Both the position numbers and the translations under genes were made by a program. Shown piece by piece: positions 15,701 to 23,042 of a stretch of DNA of 30,334 nt (positions are counted from its first letter, which is position 1; each line of letters starts with the position of its first letter). This DNA is from Mobiluncus sp963511525 (lineage in GTDB: Bacteria > Actinomycetota > Actinomycetes > Actinomycetales > Actinomycetaceae). Below the pieces are notes generated by a model. It did not search any database. It was not told where the DNA came from and saw only the letters and a list, made by a program, of their open reading frames with translations. The DNA lies in the NCBI RefSeq assembly GCF_963511525.1, contig NZ_CAUPIY010000016.1, forward strand, positions 1 through 30,334. The letters run 5' to 3'.

Positions 15701-16610
15701 TTTTCTCTCTCTTCTTTTTCAATTCGTAGCTCACGATTTCCAACATCATCAACACCACGATGCCAAACACCATGGTCAGCAGAGCCAGCGCGGTTGCCGT
15801 CATAGAGTCGTCTTGACCCAACTGGAAAATAGCGACCTGCAGATTGTTGCGATTCAACAGCGACGCAATGGTGAACTCTCCCAGCACTACAGAAATAGTG
15901 ATAAAGGATGCGGCCCCAATGGCTCCGCGAAGGTTGGGAATAATGACTTTGAACATGACCGTAGACCACGGTGCCCCTAGGGAACGCGCGGCTTCAACCA
16001 GGGTCTTTACCGGAATCGTCGAGAACCCGGCATCGAGCGCCCGGTACGCGAAGGGTAGCGCCAAGATGGTGTAGGCAAAAGCTAGCCAGATTGGATGCGT
16101 GTTCAACAGGTTAATCGAAATAAATCGATATATCGGCCCTAGACCGACCACCAACACGATGGCGGGAATCGCGAGGGGAAGCAGGCAAATAAACTCCACC
16201 ACGCGAGACAGTTTGGAAGGGCGGATTTTTAGCGCCAGCATGGTTGGCAACAACAAAGCCAGCATCAGCACCACCGTAAACACGCTCAATCCCAAGGAAT
16301 TCAACACACCGTCCCACAGAATCGACATATCTGCCCCGGAAGCGGTGGTCCCCGACAAGCTAAAGATGGATTGCCAAGCCCCGCCTGACCATGCCCCGGT
16401 GAGGGGAAACCGCACCGAAAAAATTAACATACCCAGCAGTGGTATAAATAAAAACAGCAGTACGGCGACGAGGATTACCCACTGGTAAATTGCTACGCCC
16501 AGGGGCGTCTGCCACTTACGGCTTGCCCGGTGTGACGTGACCTCGGTTGAAGGGGCTGCCAGCAGGGTCTCCGCTTTAGAATTTACGGAATTCGTGAGGT
16601 TTACTCCCAT
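15690..16610 (-). CDS. ABC importer permease (PotC-like)
   Basis: A 306-residue inner-membrane subunit with about six hydrophobic helices, the first near residues 41-66 after a hydrophilic N-terminus. The cytoplasmic EAA loop, which docks on the ATPase, is visible near residue 215 as EAARSLGAPWSTVMFKVIIP. The C-terminus is highly basic (ELKKKREKNAK). The gene overlaps both neighbours (about 10 and 11 bp), so translation is probably coupled. Its place after the first permease and before the ATPase matches the usual layout of polyamine/iron-type operons. Confidence 0.9.
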   Translation of the reverse strand: MGVNLTNSVNSKAETLLAAPSTEVTSHRASRKWQTPLGVAIYQWVILVAVLLFLFIPLLGMLIFSVRFPLTGAWSGGAWQSIFSLSGTTASGADMSILWDGVLNSLGLSVFTVVLMLALLLPTMLALKIRPSKLSRVVEFICLLPLAIPAIVLVVGLGPIYRFISINLLNTHPIWLAFAYTILALPFAYRALDAGFSTIPVKTLVEAARSLGAPWSTVMFKVIIPNLRGAIGAASFITISVVLGEFTIASLLNRNNLQVAIFQLGQDDSMTATALALLTMVFGIVVLMMLEIVSYELKKKREKNAK

Positions 16611-17605
16611 TTCGCCGTCCTCTTTTGCAGTTGTGCGTAAGCTGTCATCACCACAGCCACTACGACCACCATCAACAGGGCGAGGGACTGCGCGAACCCG
16701 TTTTGCCCGATGTCTTGCTCGTTACGCAGTGCGCTTTGAATCATCAGCGGCACCAGGATGGAGCGTTGCGTAAACAGTGCTGCCGCGGTGGCGTAAGCAG
16801 AAAAAGCGTTTGAAAATAACAGCAAAAAGGCACCGAGGAATCGCGGCCACAGAATCGGACCCGCCACCCGGAACCAATAGTCCCAAGTCGAGCCCCCCAA
16901 GTTCACGGTCGCTTCCTTCCACTGGGGACGCAGCGAGTCCATCGCCGGTAAGAACACGATAATCATCAGGGGAATCTGGAAGTAGCAATACACCAGCACC
17001 AGCCCCGGCAGGGAGGCCAGCCAGTTAGGATCCAGCTGAATTCCGGTGGTCGCGAACAGAATCTGAGTGCCGATACCGTTAATCCCGATGGTGGCGATGA
17101 ATGCAAAAGCCAGCATGACCCCGCCAAACTGCGCCAATACGGAAGATACGGCATTGATTAGGCGGCGCAGCAAACCGGTTTGGCTGGAACGAGCCACCAG
17201 GGCATAACAGGCCAGTGCCCCCACTACGGCCCCAATCAAAGCCGAAGCGATGGAGACAAAAACTGAGGTACCCAGCGATTCTAGAGTGTTCTTTTCACCC
17301 AGACGCGCCAAGTTTGTCAAGGTAAATCCCCCCGTCGCGCTGGTGAAGGCTCCCGCAATCACGATTGCAGTGGGGGTGAGCAAGAATATTGCCACATAGA
17401 GGAAAAACGGGATAGTGACCAGGTTCGTGGACTTGCGCCGCCGCCCCGACGAGGGGTACCAGGTCTTTGACTCGGCTAGTAACTGTCCGCGCCAACCAGT
17501 TCGTTTATTGACCTCTGGTTTTACGTCTGTAGGCACGAGCCGGGAGCCCGGATCAGTATCCGAGCTCCCTGGCCGTGTATCTTCTTGAACAGGCTTAGTT
17601 ACCAA
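16601..17605 (-). CDS. ABC importer permease (PotB-like)
   Basis: Inner-membrane permease with about six helices and a late EAA-type loop (WKEATVNLGGSTWDYWFRVAGPIL). The start is uncertain. The frame is open from 17656, inside the binding-protein gene. TTG at 17605, shortly after an AAGG, would overlap the upstream stop by 11 bp, like the other overlaps in this operon, and give 334 residues with a long hydrophilic N-terminus. GTG at 17538, just past a hairpin, is the alternative. The first helix starts at FFLYVAIFLLTPTAIVIAG, so either start leaves the membrane part whole. It pairs with the next permease to form the channel. Confidence 0.85.
   Translation of the reverse strand: MVTKPVQEDTRPGSSDTDPGSRLVPTDVKPEVNKRTGWRGQLLAESKTWYPSSGRRRKSTNLVTIPFFLYVAIFLLTPTAIVIAGAFTSATGGFTLTNLARLGEKNTLESLGTSVFVSIASALIGAVVGALACYALVARSSQTGLLRRLINAVSSVLAQFGGVMLAFAFIATIGINGIGTQILFATTGIQLDPNWLASLPGLVLVYCYFQIPLMIIVFLPAMDSLRPQWKEATVNLGGSTWDYWFRVAGPILWPRFLGAFLLLFSNAFSAYATAAALFTQRSILVPLMIQSALRNEQDIGQNGFAQSLALLMVVVVAVVMTAYAQLQKRTAKWE
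17534..17577 (-). promoter_or_regulatory. Intra-operon hairpin between binding-protein and permease genes
   Basis: GGGAGC-c-CGGAT-cagt-ATCCG-a-GCTCCC (17542-17569) is an 11-bp stem with one mismatch and a 4-base loop; outer CACG/CGTG pairs extend it. It begins 18 bases after the binding-protein stop and has no U-run. Such hairpins can protect the upstream message from 3' decay, giving more binding protein than permease. It may lie inside the permease coding frame, depending on the start. Confidence 0.55.
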
Positions 17606-18740
17606 TAGCCTTGTCCCAATTCTGCTGCAACCAAGTGGTGATTCGAGCCGAATCATCCGGGCTGTAGGTCAACGGAGGCTTAGAGGTTTCGATCAAGGTG
17701 GCTTTGGCGTCAGCATCAATGGTGCCGTCCGTTTCCATCTGTTCCATCAGCACCGGCATTGCCCCGCCCTTCATCCAGAGGTTCTGAGCTTCTGGAGTAT
17801 AGAGGAACTCCTGCCACAAACGTGCCGCGGCCGGGTGGGGAGCTTCCTTGTTGATGGCCTGCTGGTAATAGCTGCCGACCTCGGTGCCAGGAAACACGAT
17901 TACTCCCCATTCAACTCCTTGACCCTTTAAGCGGTCACGAGTCGAAATTTGGTTGTAGGACCAGTCGAACACCGCGGCGGTCTGACCGGAATCGATGGTG
18001 GCCGAGGTTACATCAATGGTGTTCAAGTTGCCGAGGCTCTTGAGTTCCTTAAAGAAATCCAGACCCGGCTGGAGGTTTTGCAAATCCCCACCATTGGCCA
18101 GATTCGCCATAATAAAGCCATTGAATGCCGCCCCGGCTTCCGCGGGTTTGCCGTTGAGCGAGACGACGCCAGCAAACTTCGGGTCTTTCAAGTCCTCAAT
18201 GGACTTGACATCACCGTACTTGGTCTTATTCCAGCCCAGAGACATCACACCGGTGTAATCAGGGGTGTACAGCTTGTCTTTATTCTTAAGTTTCGGATCA
18301 ATCTTTGCTGCCCCTTGAGTTTCATACGTCGCGAAATACTGGGTGGAATCCACGGCTACGGCTAAACCAACATCAACGGTGTCCGGAGCTTTATCCGTCC
18401 CGGCGTTCGTCTTAATGGCATCAATTTCTTCTTTCGAAGACGCATTGGGGCTCTGTTCGTTTACGGTGATTTCGGGATATTTCTTTTTGAACGCCTCAAT
18501 CACTCCCCCCCAGTTTGACCAGTCGTGGGGCAGCGCAATGAGGTTCAACTGACCCTCTGCCTTAGCCGCTTTTTCCAGCCCTTCCATTCCCCCAAAGTCA
18601 TCAATGGAAGCAGCTGCCTGATACTTGGTCTTGTCTGCGGTGTTTTCCGCGTTTACCGCGCTGCCGCCACAAGCTGTCAATCCCAATGAGGCGCTGACCA
18701 GGATAGCGGCGCCTGCCATCAGAGAAAATTTCTTGTTCAA
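17595..18740 (-). CDS. ABC importer substrate-binding lipoprotein
   Basis: A 381-residue lipoprotein that captures the substrate outside the membrane. The signal peptide (MNKKFSLMAGAAILVSASLG) ends in lipobox LTAC with Cys24. The mature part has the periplasmic-binding-protein pattern of the PotD/FbpA class: GQLNLIALPHDWSNWGGV, then KKKYPEITVNE, LGWNKTKYGDVKSIEDLKDP, and a C-terminal PHPAAARLWQEFLYTPEAQNLW motif. Candidate substrates are polyamines, iron(III) or a phosphonate such as 2-aminoethylphosphonate; sequence by eye does not choose. The start is TTG at 18740, with AAAGGAAA just upstream. First gene of the operon, 102 bases after ispE, with inverted repeats in the gap. Confidence 0.9.
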   Translation of the reverse strand: MNKKFSLMAGAAILVSASLGLTACGGSAVNAENTADKTKYQAAASIDDFGGMEGLEKAAKAEGQLNLIALPHDWSNWGGVIEAFKKKYPEITVNEQSPNASSKEEIDAIKTNAGTDKAPDTVDVGLAVAVDSTQYFATYETQGAAKIDPKLKNKDKLYTPDYTGVMSLGWNKTKYGDVKSIEDLKDPKFAGVVSLNGKPAEAGAAFNGFIMANLANGGDLQNLQPGLDFFKELKSLGNLNTIDVTSATIDSGQTAAVFDWSYNQISTRDRLKGQGVEWGVIVFPGTEVGSYYQQAINKEAPHPAAARLWQEFLYTPEAQNLWMKGGAMPVLMEQMETDGTIDADAKATLIETSKPPLTYSPDDSARITTWLQQNWDKAIGN

Positions 18741-18774
18741 GGGTTTTCCTTTCCTGAAACTGTATTAGCGTCTC

Positions 18775-18831
18775 TAGGTTAGGAAACTCGCGTTAGGACT
18801 TACCTGCTTAAATTGTTAAGACTGTGTAAGT
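18775..18831 (-). promoter_or_regulatory. Repeat-rich region upstream of the ABC operon
   Basis: Two nested inverted repeats lie here: ACTTAC (18798-18803) with GTAAGT (18826-18831), enclosing CTTAA-attg-TTAAG (18807-18820). Between them and the gene, GTTAGGA occurs twice (18778-18784 and 18792-18798); the first copy is part of TAGGTTAGG, which resembles half of a DtxR/IdeR iron-regulator box but lacks the other half. No T-run follows, so it is not a clear ispE terminator. Operator function is inferred from position. Confidence 0.35.
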
Positions 18832-18842
18832 TCCCCTTTTCA

Positions 18843-19811
18843 CTAGTTAAATCTTGCGGATGAGGAGCCCTGATATTCGCCGTTTACCGGTCCAACAGCA
18901 CTGAAAACTCGTGCTACCAAAGGGTGGGTGCCAAGCCTCTGCGCCACTTTTTCTTGGGAGGGTGCGTCCGGGCACAGGGCGGCGATGGTCGGACCAGAGC
19001 CAGAAACGATAGCTTTCAAAGCCCCGGCCTGTTCTGCGGCGGCGATGATCTGGGATAGTTCAGGGAAAATGTTCAGGGCACCGGCCTGCAGATCGTTGTG
19101 AAGGTATCCGGCCAGCTCGGCGATGTCCCCGTCCAGAGCTGCCAAAAAGTCTGGTGAGAGCCCAGCGGGCAGCGGCTGCGGATGGGGAACCAGCCCGTCG
19201 AAAGCCTCAAAGACTTTTGGTGTGGACAGTCCACGGTGGGAAACAGCTAGGACCCAATAACATTTTGTACCGCCCGGTAAACTATGCATATTGTCACCGA
19301 AGCCGAGCCCCAACGCGTTTCCCCCGGTTAGGCCGAAAGGCACGTCCGCGCCCAGTTTCGCCCCCAGAGACTGCAGCTCAGCGAGGGTGAATCCCAGTTG
19401 GTACAGAAGGTTCGCCGCGTAGAGCACTCCAGCGGCATCGGCTGACCCGCCAGCCATACCGCCCGCCACCGGAATATTTTTCTCAATCGTGATGCTAGTG
19501 AAAGGCACTTCGGCACCGGTATCCCGCAAGGCCTCCAGTGCTTTGAGAGCCAGATTTTCCGGTCCATCCAGATTCTTTGGTCCGGTCAATCCCGGCGCCA
19601 GCACGGTGTGCACCACATCGGTTTCGCCTGTATCATGGGGCTCCACAGTCAAGTATTCCCCGAGGTCTAGGCACTGAAATACCGTCAATAGTTCGTGGCG
19701 GGGCTGTCCGGGGGGTCGCGTCCCCACGCGGAGCAGCAGGTTGACCTTTCCGGGAGCAAACACTTTAAGGCGCCGCCCCGATTGGTTTTCGAGAATTCTC
19801 ACTCCGCTCAT
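18843..19811 (-). CDS. ispE: 4-diphosphocytidyl-2-C-methyl-D-erythritol kinase
   Basis: Phosphorylates the 2-hydroxyl of CDP-ME in the MEP isoprenoid pathway. GHMP-kinase signatures: APGKVNLLLRVGTRPPG near residue 19, the ATP-binding loop PVAGGMAGGSADAAG near 115-130, GADVPF, and the C-terminal IVSGSGPTIAALC. At 322 residues it is of normal actinobacterial length. The start ATG overlaps the ksgA stop by 4 bp (19808-19811), so the pair is probably translationally coupled. The order rpfB-ksgA-ispE is conserved in mycobacteria. Confidence 0.96.
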   Translation of the reverse strand: MSGVRILENQSGRRLKVFAPGKVNLLLRVGTRPPGQPRHELLTVFQCLDLGEYLTVEPHDTGETDVVHTVLAPGLTGPKNLDGPENLALKALEALRDTGAEVPFTSITIEKNIPVAGGMAGGSADAAGVLYAANLLYQLGFTLAELQSLGAKLGADVPFGLTGGNALGLGFGDNMHSLPGGTKCYWVLAVSHRGLSTPKVFEAFDGLVPHPQPLPAGLSPDFLAALDGDIAELAGYLHNDLQAGALNIFPELSQIIAAAEQAGALKAIVSGSGPTIAALCPDAPSQEKVAQRLGTHPLVARVFSAVGPVNGEYQGSSSARFN

Positions 19812-20737
19812 TTTGTATCGCTCGTTCCATAAAGTTTCGCGGCCGCGATTTTTGTGAAGTCTGTGACGCTGAGACGTTCGGCACGTAGGCCCGGCGCAAT
19901 ACCAGCTGCTTCAAGCAAAGCAACAGCCTCATCAGGGGAGCCGGCATACCCAGCCAAAGATTGCCGCAAGGTCTTGCGGCGCTGAGAAAATGCCGCGTTC
20001 ACCGCTGCGAATACTTCCTTCCTTAACGTTTCGACTGCCTCATCTGTCAAGCCTTCGGGGCTAACTTTCAGGTCCTCCAGCAGTCTCTGACGTACCTCTA
20101 AACGCCGAAAATCCACTACGGTCGAGTCCACATTCGGGGCGGGATAAAACACATTTCGCCCCACTTTAAAAGCACGTTTGGCTCTGCCCCACCAGGCCAG
20201 TTTCACACTCGGCGCCCCGTATGCCGCGTCAGCGACTCCGGCCACCCAACGGTCAGCCACTTCGGCTTGCACCATGACCAGCGCGCCCTCCAGGCCTGGC
20301 AAAACTTCCAAGAAATGCAACAGCAGGGGGGTGGCCACATTGTAGGGCAAGTTTGCTACCAACTGGCGCGGTGTAGCCCACCCTGCGGGGATATCTAGGT
20401 CGGAGACCCCCCTAATTTCGAGAGCGTCTTGCGTCATGACGCACAAGTCTGCACTGTTCGCGCCATGTTGACTCACCGTCACCGGCAGGGCGGCCGCGAG
20501 GCGCTGGTCAATCTCGATAGCGATAACTTTGCAGCCCTGTTCCAACAAGGCTAGAGTCAACGAACCCAGCCCCGGGCCAATTTCCACCACGGTGTCACCT
20601 GGAGAAACGCCCGCCGTGGCCGCAATGCGCCGCACCGTTCCGGGGTCGGTAACGAAATTTTGACCCTTTTTCTTGCTCGGAGAAACCTCTAGGGCAGCAC
20701 AAAGCTCAAAGATGTCACGGGCACCCAACAAAAACAC
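19808..20737 (-). CDS. rsmA: 16S rRNA dimethyladenosine transferase
   Basis: RsmA (KsgA) dimethylates two adjacent adenines in the 3'-terminal hairpin of 16S rRNA late in 30S assembly, using S-adenosylmethionine. The Rossmann-fold methyltransferase shows KKKGQNFVTDP (residues 23-33), the SAM motif VEIGPGLGSLT, acidic motif IAIEID, catalytic NLPYNVATPLL, and FYPAPNVDSTVV. The C-terminal helical domain has NAAFSQRRKTLRQSL. Start GTG at 20737 gives the N-terminus MFLLGARDIFELC, which fits the family; no ribosome site is seen. Only nine bases separate it from the rpfB stop, so re-initiation is likely. Confidence 0.96.
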   Translation of the reverse strand: MFLLGARDIFELCAALEVSPSKKKGQNFVTDPGTVRRIAATAGVSPGDTVVEIGPGLGSLTLALLEQGCKVIAIEIDQRLAAALPVTVSQHGANSADLCVMTQDALEIRGVSDLDIPAGWATPRQLVANLPYNVATPLLLHFLEVLPGLEGALVMVQAEVADRWVAGVADAAYGAPSVKLAWWGRAKRAFKVGRNVFYPAPNVDSTVVDFRRLEVRQRLLEDLKVSPEGLTDEAVETLRKEVFAAVNAAFSQRRKTLRQSLAGYAGSPDEAVALLEAAGIAPGLRAERLSVTDFTKIAAAKLYGTSDTK

Positions 20738-20746
20738 GTCAGAATT

Positions 20747-21922
20747 TTAGCGCAAACCGAGCTTCCGGGAGCACGCCGGCCACTGTCCCCAGCCTGAGCG
20801 AGCTTGCAGAATCTGAGCCCGGTGAGTCTGTTCCTCTGCCGAAGCCTCAGAAGGCAGACCGGAACCCCCTACTGCCCGCCAAGTCGGTAACGTGAACTGG
20901 TACATTCCGTAAAAACCATTGCCCGTATTCGTATCGGGACGCCCACCGGCTTCGCAAAATGCCAGTTTGCTCCAAACGTCACCGGTTGCGGCAATAGGTT
21001 GAGAGGCAGGACGTTTCTTCGTGCCGACCGTAACTTTTTCGTTGATCGGTTGGGTAACAACCTTTTCACTCAAGATTTCTTCGGAGGAAACCACACCGTC
21101 GATGCTGCGCACCTTCTTGGTGATTTCCTTTGCTCCGGCAACACCCTTCTGCGTCACGACCTTTTCGTCAGTGAACTTCGAATCATCGGTGGTAGTTTCG
21201 GTTTCGAACTGAATCGATTCGCTGGCCGTAACGTTTTCTTCCGTGATGCGCTGCACCTGCACGATAGGCGCCGCACCGGGGTTAAACAGCACTTGGACGG
21301 TATCCAAGCCGGTCAGCTTCACTTTGTTATGAGCAAGGATGTCCTCCGGGGTGATATCGGACTTCGCGGCTTTCATCTGCGCGGTAGCCCCATCGTGGAC
21401 CAGCTGGTAAACCTCGCCCGGCGCAAAAAGTGCCAACGGCACGCCTTGCAAATCCTTGCCGCTGGTGCCCACAAATTGCACTGCCTGACCTTCCCAGAGT
21501 GCTTTAATCGCCGAGCTAGCGGAGTTTTCGGTCGTGTCGACATCTTTCCTGGCGCCGTTAACCGTGACGGTTAACCCCCGAGAGCTTTCAATAGTAATCT
21601 TCATCCCGCTCTTGACGGGGGTTTTGGGTCCGGGGATGATGGAGTCTTTAGGGCTGAAACTCACGCCGTTTTCAGCCAAGAGGTCGGATACTGTAGCCCC
21701 CCAGCCGCCGAATTCCTGGACTTTGCCGTCCGCAACCACGGTGGCAGTCTTATGCGCCATCGCAAAGGCGGTGCCGATGCCGGTGCCCAACACCAAAGTA
21801 GCTGCCAGAGCGCCAACGAGAGGTACAAAAAACTTTCGTGAGCCTCGAACCGGCTTGGTTTGAAGGTGGCGCGGGGCTCGTTTGGGGGATACGCTCATGT
21901 CCGTAGTAGTCTCTTCCATCAA
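20747..21922 (-). CDS. Resuscitation-promoting factor, RpfB-like
   Basis: A secreted or membrane-anchored muralytic enzyme that cleaves peptidoglycan and aids regrowth from dormancy in Actinobacteria. Layout: basic N-terminus, one hydrophobic anchor near residues 29-55, DUF348-type repeats (first one VVADGKVQEFGGWGATVSDLL), a G5 domain near 222-300 (SESIQFETETTTDDSKFTDE), and a C-terminal lysozyme-like Rpf domain from about 317 with catalytic Glu in FCEAGG, then GNGFYGMYQFTLPTW and the second Cys in WPACSRKLGL. The frame opens with TTG at 21922 followed by ATG at 21919; a later ATG (ninth codon) has GGAAGAG upstream, so the start is not settled. Followed by ksgA and ispE. Confidence 0.93.
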   Translation of the reverse strand: MMEETTTDMSVSPKRAPRHLQTKPVRGSRKFFVPLVGALAATLVLGTGIGTAFAMAHKTATVVADGKVQEFGGWGATVSDLLAENGVSFSPKDSIIPGPKTPVKSGMKITIESSRGLTVTVNGARKDVDTTENSASSAIKALWEGQAVQFVGTSGKDLQGVPLALFAPGEVYQLVHDGATAQMKAAKSDITPEDILAHNKVKLTGLDTVQVLFNPGAAPIVQVQRITEENVTASESIQFETETTTDDSKFTDEKVVTQKGVAGAKEITKKVRSIDGVVSSEEILSEKVVTQPINEKVTVGTKKRPASQPIAATGDVWSKLAFCEAGGRPDTNTGNGFYGMYQFTLPTWRAVGGSGLPSEASAEEQTHRAQILQARSGWGQWPACSRKLGLR

Positions 21923-21938
21923 CGAAAATGTTACTGAA

Positions 21939-21973
21939 TCGTTATATTTTTGTCCAGCTCGTTATCTATTGTA
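21939..21973 (-). promoter_or_regulatory. Candidate rpfB promoter with 20-bp-spaced direct repeats
   Basis: TACAAT on the minus strand (21968-21973) is a good -10 hexamer; the -35 (GTGGTT, 21991-21996) is weak. TCGTTAT occurs at 21939-21945 and 21959-21965, exactly 20 bases apart and so on one face of the helix, overlapping or just after the expected transcription start. Rpf genes are tightly regulated in related bacteria, which makes an operator plausible; the factor is unknown. Confidence 0.35.
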
Positions 21974-22049
21974 CATCTTTAGTTAACAAAAACCACTACT
22001 TTCACATTTTTAACTTTTGCTAACATTCTGGTGCAGACCAGGATAAATC

Positions 22050-23021
22050 CTAAAACTCATAGACGGCAGTGGCATTGCGATAAGTCTGTTCGCGCAGTTC
22101 CTCGCTCGTAACCTGGGTTAGTTCCGCCAAGAAGTCCGCGGTATGTCCAACCAGATAGGAGGCGTTGGGCTGGCCTCGATAGGGCTGAGGTGTCAGATAT
22201 GGAGCATCTGTTTCAATGAGGCGCAGATGTGCCGGCATTGCTAGGGCTCCAGCTTGGATATCTTGGTTGGCGTGGTAGGTGACGTTTCCCGCAAAAGACG
22301 CGTACCAGCCATTTTCTGCCAAAATTTCGGCCAGCTCAGCGTCCCCCGAAAAACAGTGAAAAACCGTTTTTCGAGGTGCCCCGCAGCGCCGCAACATTTC
22401 TACGCAATCCTGATGGGCGTCACGGTCATGAATCTGCAGGGGTAAATCCAAGGCCTTCGCCAACTCGATATGTGCCGCAAATGCTTGCTTTTGCGCTTCC
22501 TTACCCGTTTCGGCAGTGCGAAAATAGTCCAAACCGGTTTCTCCGATAGCCACCACTGCCTCTGGAAAATCACGAGCTGTCCGCTCCACCGCCGCCAAAG
22601 CATCATCGAGGGACGTTTCCTGCCAGGGTTCACGCGTCTGCACCACGTTATCCGGCGCCGTATCCAAAATCCCCAAGTGACGCGGAGCATCGTTAGGATG
22701 AATGGCCACCGCAAACCGCACCATTTCAAAAGCGGAGCCGGAAAAACGCTCGCGGTCGGAACCCAGCACCCGAACTTCCGGAAGGCTGCACAGAGAGACA
22801 ACGACTCGTTGCACTCCGGATTGTACCGCCCGTTCCATTTGTTCTTCCGCGCTGAGCCGCACTCCGGCGGAATCGCTGACATAGTCCCCCGGAAGCAAAG
22901 GCAGATGCGTGTGATTGTCAAACAACCTGCCGGTACCAAACGGTCTTTCCCCGCCGTCAAAAGGCTGGCCGCTCACCGGTACGGGCGGCCACACCTTAGG
23001 CTTTGACTTACGTTTACTCAC
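22050..23021 (-). CDS. tatD: TatD-family metal-dependent DNase
   Basis: A TIM-barrel hydrolase; TatD proteins are 3'-5' exonucleases acting on DNA and are linked to DNA quality control. Metal ligands: FDNHTH (His37 and His39), VAIGETGLDY (Glu), LQIHDRDAH (His), FHCFSG (His), and IETDAPYLTP (Asp). The first ~32 residues are basic and Pro/Gly rich, an extension to the barrel. Start GTG at 23021 with GAGGA five bases upstream. It lies 21 bases after metG and is followed by a 127-base gap to rpfB, matching the order in M. tuberculosis. Confidence 0.94.
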   Translation of the reverse strand: MSKRKSKPKVWPPVPVSGQPFDGGERPFGTGRLFDNHTHLPLLPGDYVSDSAGVRLSAEEQMERAVQSGVQRVVVSLCSLPEVRVLGSDRERFSGSAFEMVRFAVAIHPNDAPRHLGILDTAPDNVVQTREPWQETSLDDALAAVERTARDFPEAVVAIGETGLDYFRTAETGKEAQKQAFAAHIELAKALDLPLQIHDRDAHQDCVEMLRRCGAPRKTVFHCFSGDAELAEILAENGWYASFAGNVTYHANQDIQAGALAMPAHLRLIETDAPYLTPQPYRGQPNASYLVGHTADFLAELTQVTSEELREQTYRNATAVYEF

Positions 23022-23042
23022 CAGCGTCCTCGCAACTTCGTG

